Shown here piece after piece: positions 61,645 through 64,000 of a stretch of 64,000 bases of DNA (position 1 is its first letter; each line of letters begins with the position of its first letter). The notes under the pieces are model-generated. The model made no database searches and was not told where the DNA came from. It saw only the letters and a program-made list of their open reading frames with translations. The DNA is from Chloranthus sessilifolius (lineage: Eukaryota > Streptophyta > Magnoliopsida > Chloranthales > Chloranthaceae): contig CM037584.1 in NCBI GenBank assembly GCA_021018995.1, positions 45,645,811-45,709,810 of the forward strand. Reading direction: 5' to 3'. The position numbers were made by a program, and so were the translations under genes.

Positions 61645-62106
61645 CAGTGTTGTTAAATGGCATATGCGAGGGTATGCGATGGCATGGCCCAATCACATAT
61701 GCGAATTACATATGCGATTGTGCCATGGCATACATTTTTTTTTCCAAAATTTGAAAAAATATAAAACAAATCCCATAAATTCCCAGAAAATCCCCAATAT
61801 AAAAAACCACTATATTGTTAGTTGTGTGCTCTATATTGTAGAATGAGGATAATTTATCCCATAAGGTTGAAGGGAAAATATAAATTTCATTAAAAAATAA
61901 GTTAAAATAGTACAAAAATATAGTTGACCATACAAAAGAGAACGAAAAGACTAAAGAGAAAAATTATTGTAAGAATGAGGAGCATTAGGAAAGAAACCCC
62001 CTACTTATAGGGCTTGGGGAAGCTTGAAAACAAAGACAAAAAAAAAAAAAAAAACACCTTCCAGTGGAGAAGTATGTTATCGCCTACATTGTATGCGATG
62101 GTATAC
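61645..62106. mobile_element. hAT-like element end, interrupted by a chromovirus
   Basis: Starts CAGTGTTGTTAAATGG, the same type of terminus as the hAT element at 27385, right after GGGTTGAC, which should be the 8-bp target. It has repeated 'tatgcgatgg' and 'catatgcga' words. It is cut at 62106 by the chromovirus LTR; its other end is not in the window. Confidence 0.5.
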
Positions 62107-62665
62107 TGACGCGGAACAAAACCTAAACTACGTGAATGACTATGAGGTGATAAATTTGCTGAAATTAAACTAGATTAATTGAGCAATAAATATGAAAATA
62201 ACGTGAATACCTTAGGGTTTCATAGTTTTCCATTTGGATGATCGCGTTGTGATTCAGATAGGGTCCGATCCGTTAGCCTTGCGGAAGGAGGATCCTAGAG
62301 GTAGAACTCTAGCTACTTCCATATTAGGGCTCGCTCATAGATCAACGATGGAATCACCGGGTCAATCTAGGGTTCTTGGAAACAAATCAATTTAATGGTT
62401 TATGGCTAGGGTTTATAATTTCAGGGTATTTTGAAAGAGTAAAGGCTGGATTTAGGGTAATGGAAAACAAAATAAAAGCATGGAAAGATAAATCAAAGGA
62501 ATAGAAAAAGGATAGAGAGAAATCATAGGCTTCACACCCTTGGCTTCACACCAAACCCTACTTGGGAAACGAAGAATCACTCTTCGTAGAGGTTCATCTC
62601 GAGCACACACAAGCAATAGTTTTTCATTAATCAATCAATCATCCCAATTACAATGTTTAATGACC

Positions 62666-62672
62666 TTTTATA
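62666..62672 (-). promoter_or_regulatory. TATA-like box of the chromovirus LTR
   Basis: TATAAAA on the - strand, about 125 bp downstream of the palindrome array, at the place corresponding to 33182-33188 in the related copy. Confidence 0.5.
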
Positions 62673-62795
62673 TGAGGCGCCACAATAGAAAACCCTAAAA
62701 TAAATAATTACGAAACTACCCTACAGTACTTAATACGAAACAAGAGAAACCTAGGGTACAAAAAAAACAAAGAAAAAGTCAAAACTCATCTTGTC

Positions 62796-62949
62796 TCACT
62801 CGAGCAACTTATTCCAGAGAAAATTCACATGTCATCTTCAATATCTCGCTCGAGCGACCACCAAAATCGCTCAAGCGACTTTTGGCCGAGAGTTTGACCA
62901 TTATTCTGGAGCATTCTCGCTCGAGCGAGAAGTGAAGTCGCTCGAGCGA
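62796..62949. repeat. Phased palindrome pairs, core CTCGAG (chromovirus LTR)
   Basis: TCGCTCGAGCGA at 62846 with TCGCTCAAGCGA at 62867 (21 bp), and TCGCTCGAGCGA at 62917 with the same word at 62938 (21 bp), plus a lone TCACTCGAGCAA at 62796. The related LTR at 32812 has ATCGAT cores in this position. Confidence 0.85.
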
Positions 62950-64000
62950 TCTTGGGCAATGAGCTTGGAGCTTGTATCCTTCTTTAAACTTGGTTCTGGC
63001 TCCCGTTCCACTTCTTCCGCCATCAATATACACGATATGGTCCATAACCAATGTCGACAATGTCGGCGTCCCCGTCGATATACACGATATGGTCCATAAC
63101 CAATGTCCATCACCGATGAAGCGGAGGGATGATATCGATCGAGCATGTCTAGGTTGAGGCAACGAACTTCGTCTTCATGTATCCACATGTTCTCTGAGTC
63201 TGGCTTGCCCATCCATTTCACCAAGTATTTTTTAAATCCTCCGTCATGGGTGGATACCACGAGATCATCCAAGATCCCTTCAATTTTATCTTTCCACTGC
63301 CTATTTGGAGAAGGAAGGGGTTGGGGCTGCAAGGGTGGGGTGGTTGTATTGGCAGGGGATGTTTGGAGAGGATTGCAAGGAGGTGGGGTGGAGCCCAAAG
63401 AAAGGGAAAAGTCCTCCACATTAAACGTACGCATTAGGTCTACTCCTTGCCACAATTCTAAAAGGTCTAACGCCGCGGGCTTGGAGCTTTTTTGCGACTC
63501 CTGATGGGAGTTGTTCAGGCCTAACCCGAACCATCACATAATCCCCAACTTGGAATTCTTTGAAACGCTTATGCGCATCCGCCGTTACTTTGTAATGTTC
63601 ATTGCTCGAATTAATTCTTTGTCTAATCTCGGTATGCAAGTTATGAATGTGTTGTGCAAATGCATTGGCGGACTCAGACATTCGATGTGATGCAGACATG
63701 GGGATTAAATCAAGGGGTGTGCTAGGCCTATGACCGTACACAACCTCAAACGGACTCATGCCTATGGACCTCTTGACAAAATTAGTGTAAGCAAACTCGG
63801 CTATAGGCAAAATAGAATCCCAAATCCTAATATGATCACCAACAAGACAACGAAGGAGATTTCCTAAGGTTCTATTGGTGGTTTCCTTTTGGCCATTGGT
63901 TTGAGGATGATAGGCTAATGAAAACTGAAGCATGGTGCCCATCACGCGCCACAAGGTTTTCCAAACATAGCTAGTGAACTTTACGTCCCTCTCTGACAGA

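Larger units (their letters stand above)
62107..64000 (-). mobile_element. Chromovirus (Ty3) 3' part, fossil, runs off the window
   Basis: On the - strand: the integrase end (SLAYHPQTNGQKETTNRTLG, FEVVYGHRPSTPLDL, FQVGDYVMVRVRPEQLPSG, 63421-63954), a proline-rich linker, a chromodomain (FKKYLVKWMGKPDSENMWI, about 63165-63260), a tail containing a 30-bp direct repeat (gacattggttatggaccata), then the palindrome array, a TATA box and LTR sequence ending ..CGCGTCA at 62107. The clade is a chromodomain Ty3 distinct from the Tekay element, of the same family as 32687-33795. It shows a few breaks. The 5' part lies beyond 64000. Confidence 0.8.

Overview
ORGANISM AND SETTING. This is nuclear DNA of a flowering plant with a large, transposon-packed genome. 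The evidence is two plant housekeeping genes with GT-AG introns of up to 4.6 kb, plant Ty3 (chromodomain) and Ty1/copia fossils, tRNA-derived SINEs and many MITEs. The species cannot be fixed from the sequence; a eudicot or magnoliid is likely. HOST GENES. Only two host genes look intact. An NCA1-type gene (RING plus TPR chaperone of catalase) lies on the + strand, with seven coding exons between 26122 and 35606 and a 5'UTR intron. The 3' half of a SPIKE1 (DOCK-family Rho-of-plants exchange factor) gene lies on the - strand, with eleven exons between 52059 and 40925. The two genes converge on 5.3 kb of repeats. A decayed fragment of the purine gene PUR2 lies at 1717-1918. LAYOUT. 1-5.3 kb: decayed repeats, a CACTA-like end, and a dispersed repeat holding nested MITEs. 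5.35-22.7 kb: an old reversed Tekay-like LTR split by a 14.6-kb Tekay/Del Ty3 element with 2.6-kb LTRs and a perfect 5-bp target duplication (CATAT). That element carries an extra gene region downstream of pol and a 1.5-kb insertion. 22.8-25.4 kb: MITEs and a SINE. 25.4-35.9 kb: NCA1, whose introns hold a hAT element and a chromovirus 3' end. 36-40.9 kb: foldback elements. 40.9-52 kb: SPIKE1, with two partial exon duplications, a SINE and a copia fragment in its introns. 53.4-64 kb: a four-deep nest of copia in copia, then hAT, then chromovirus. MAIN OBSERVATION. Several elements of unrelated classes carry arrays built on one grammar. A 12-bp palindrome of the form TCG-(6-bp palindrome)-CGA is repeated at start-to-start spacing of 19-22 bp, most often exactly 21 bp (two helical turns). 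The carriers are the Tekay LTRs and its internal region, the older reversed LTR, two copies of a chromovirus family, a hAT element, and a small inserted element. The six-base core differs by element: ATTAAT; CTGGT/CCGGT types; ATCGAT; CTCGAG; ATGCAT. Related LTRs keep the array in the same place but swap the core. Three arrays sit just upstream of a TATA-like box. I know of no description of this; it looks like a switchable regulatory code of selfish elements. This reading is by eye, with no database search.
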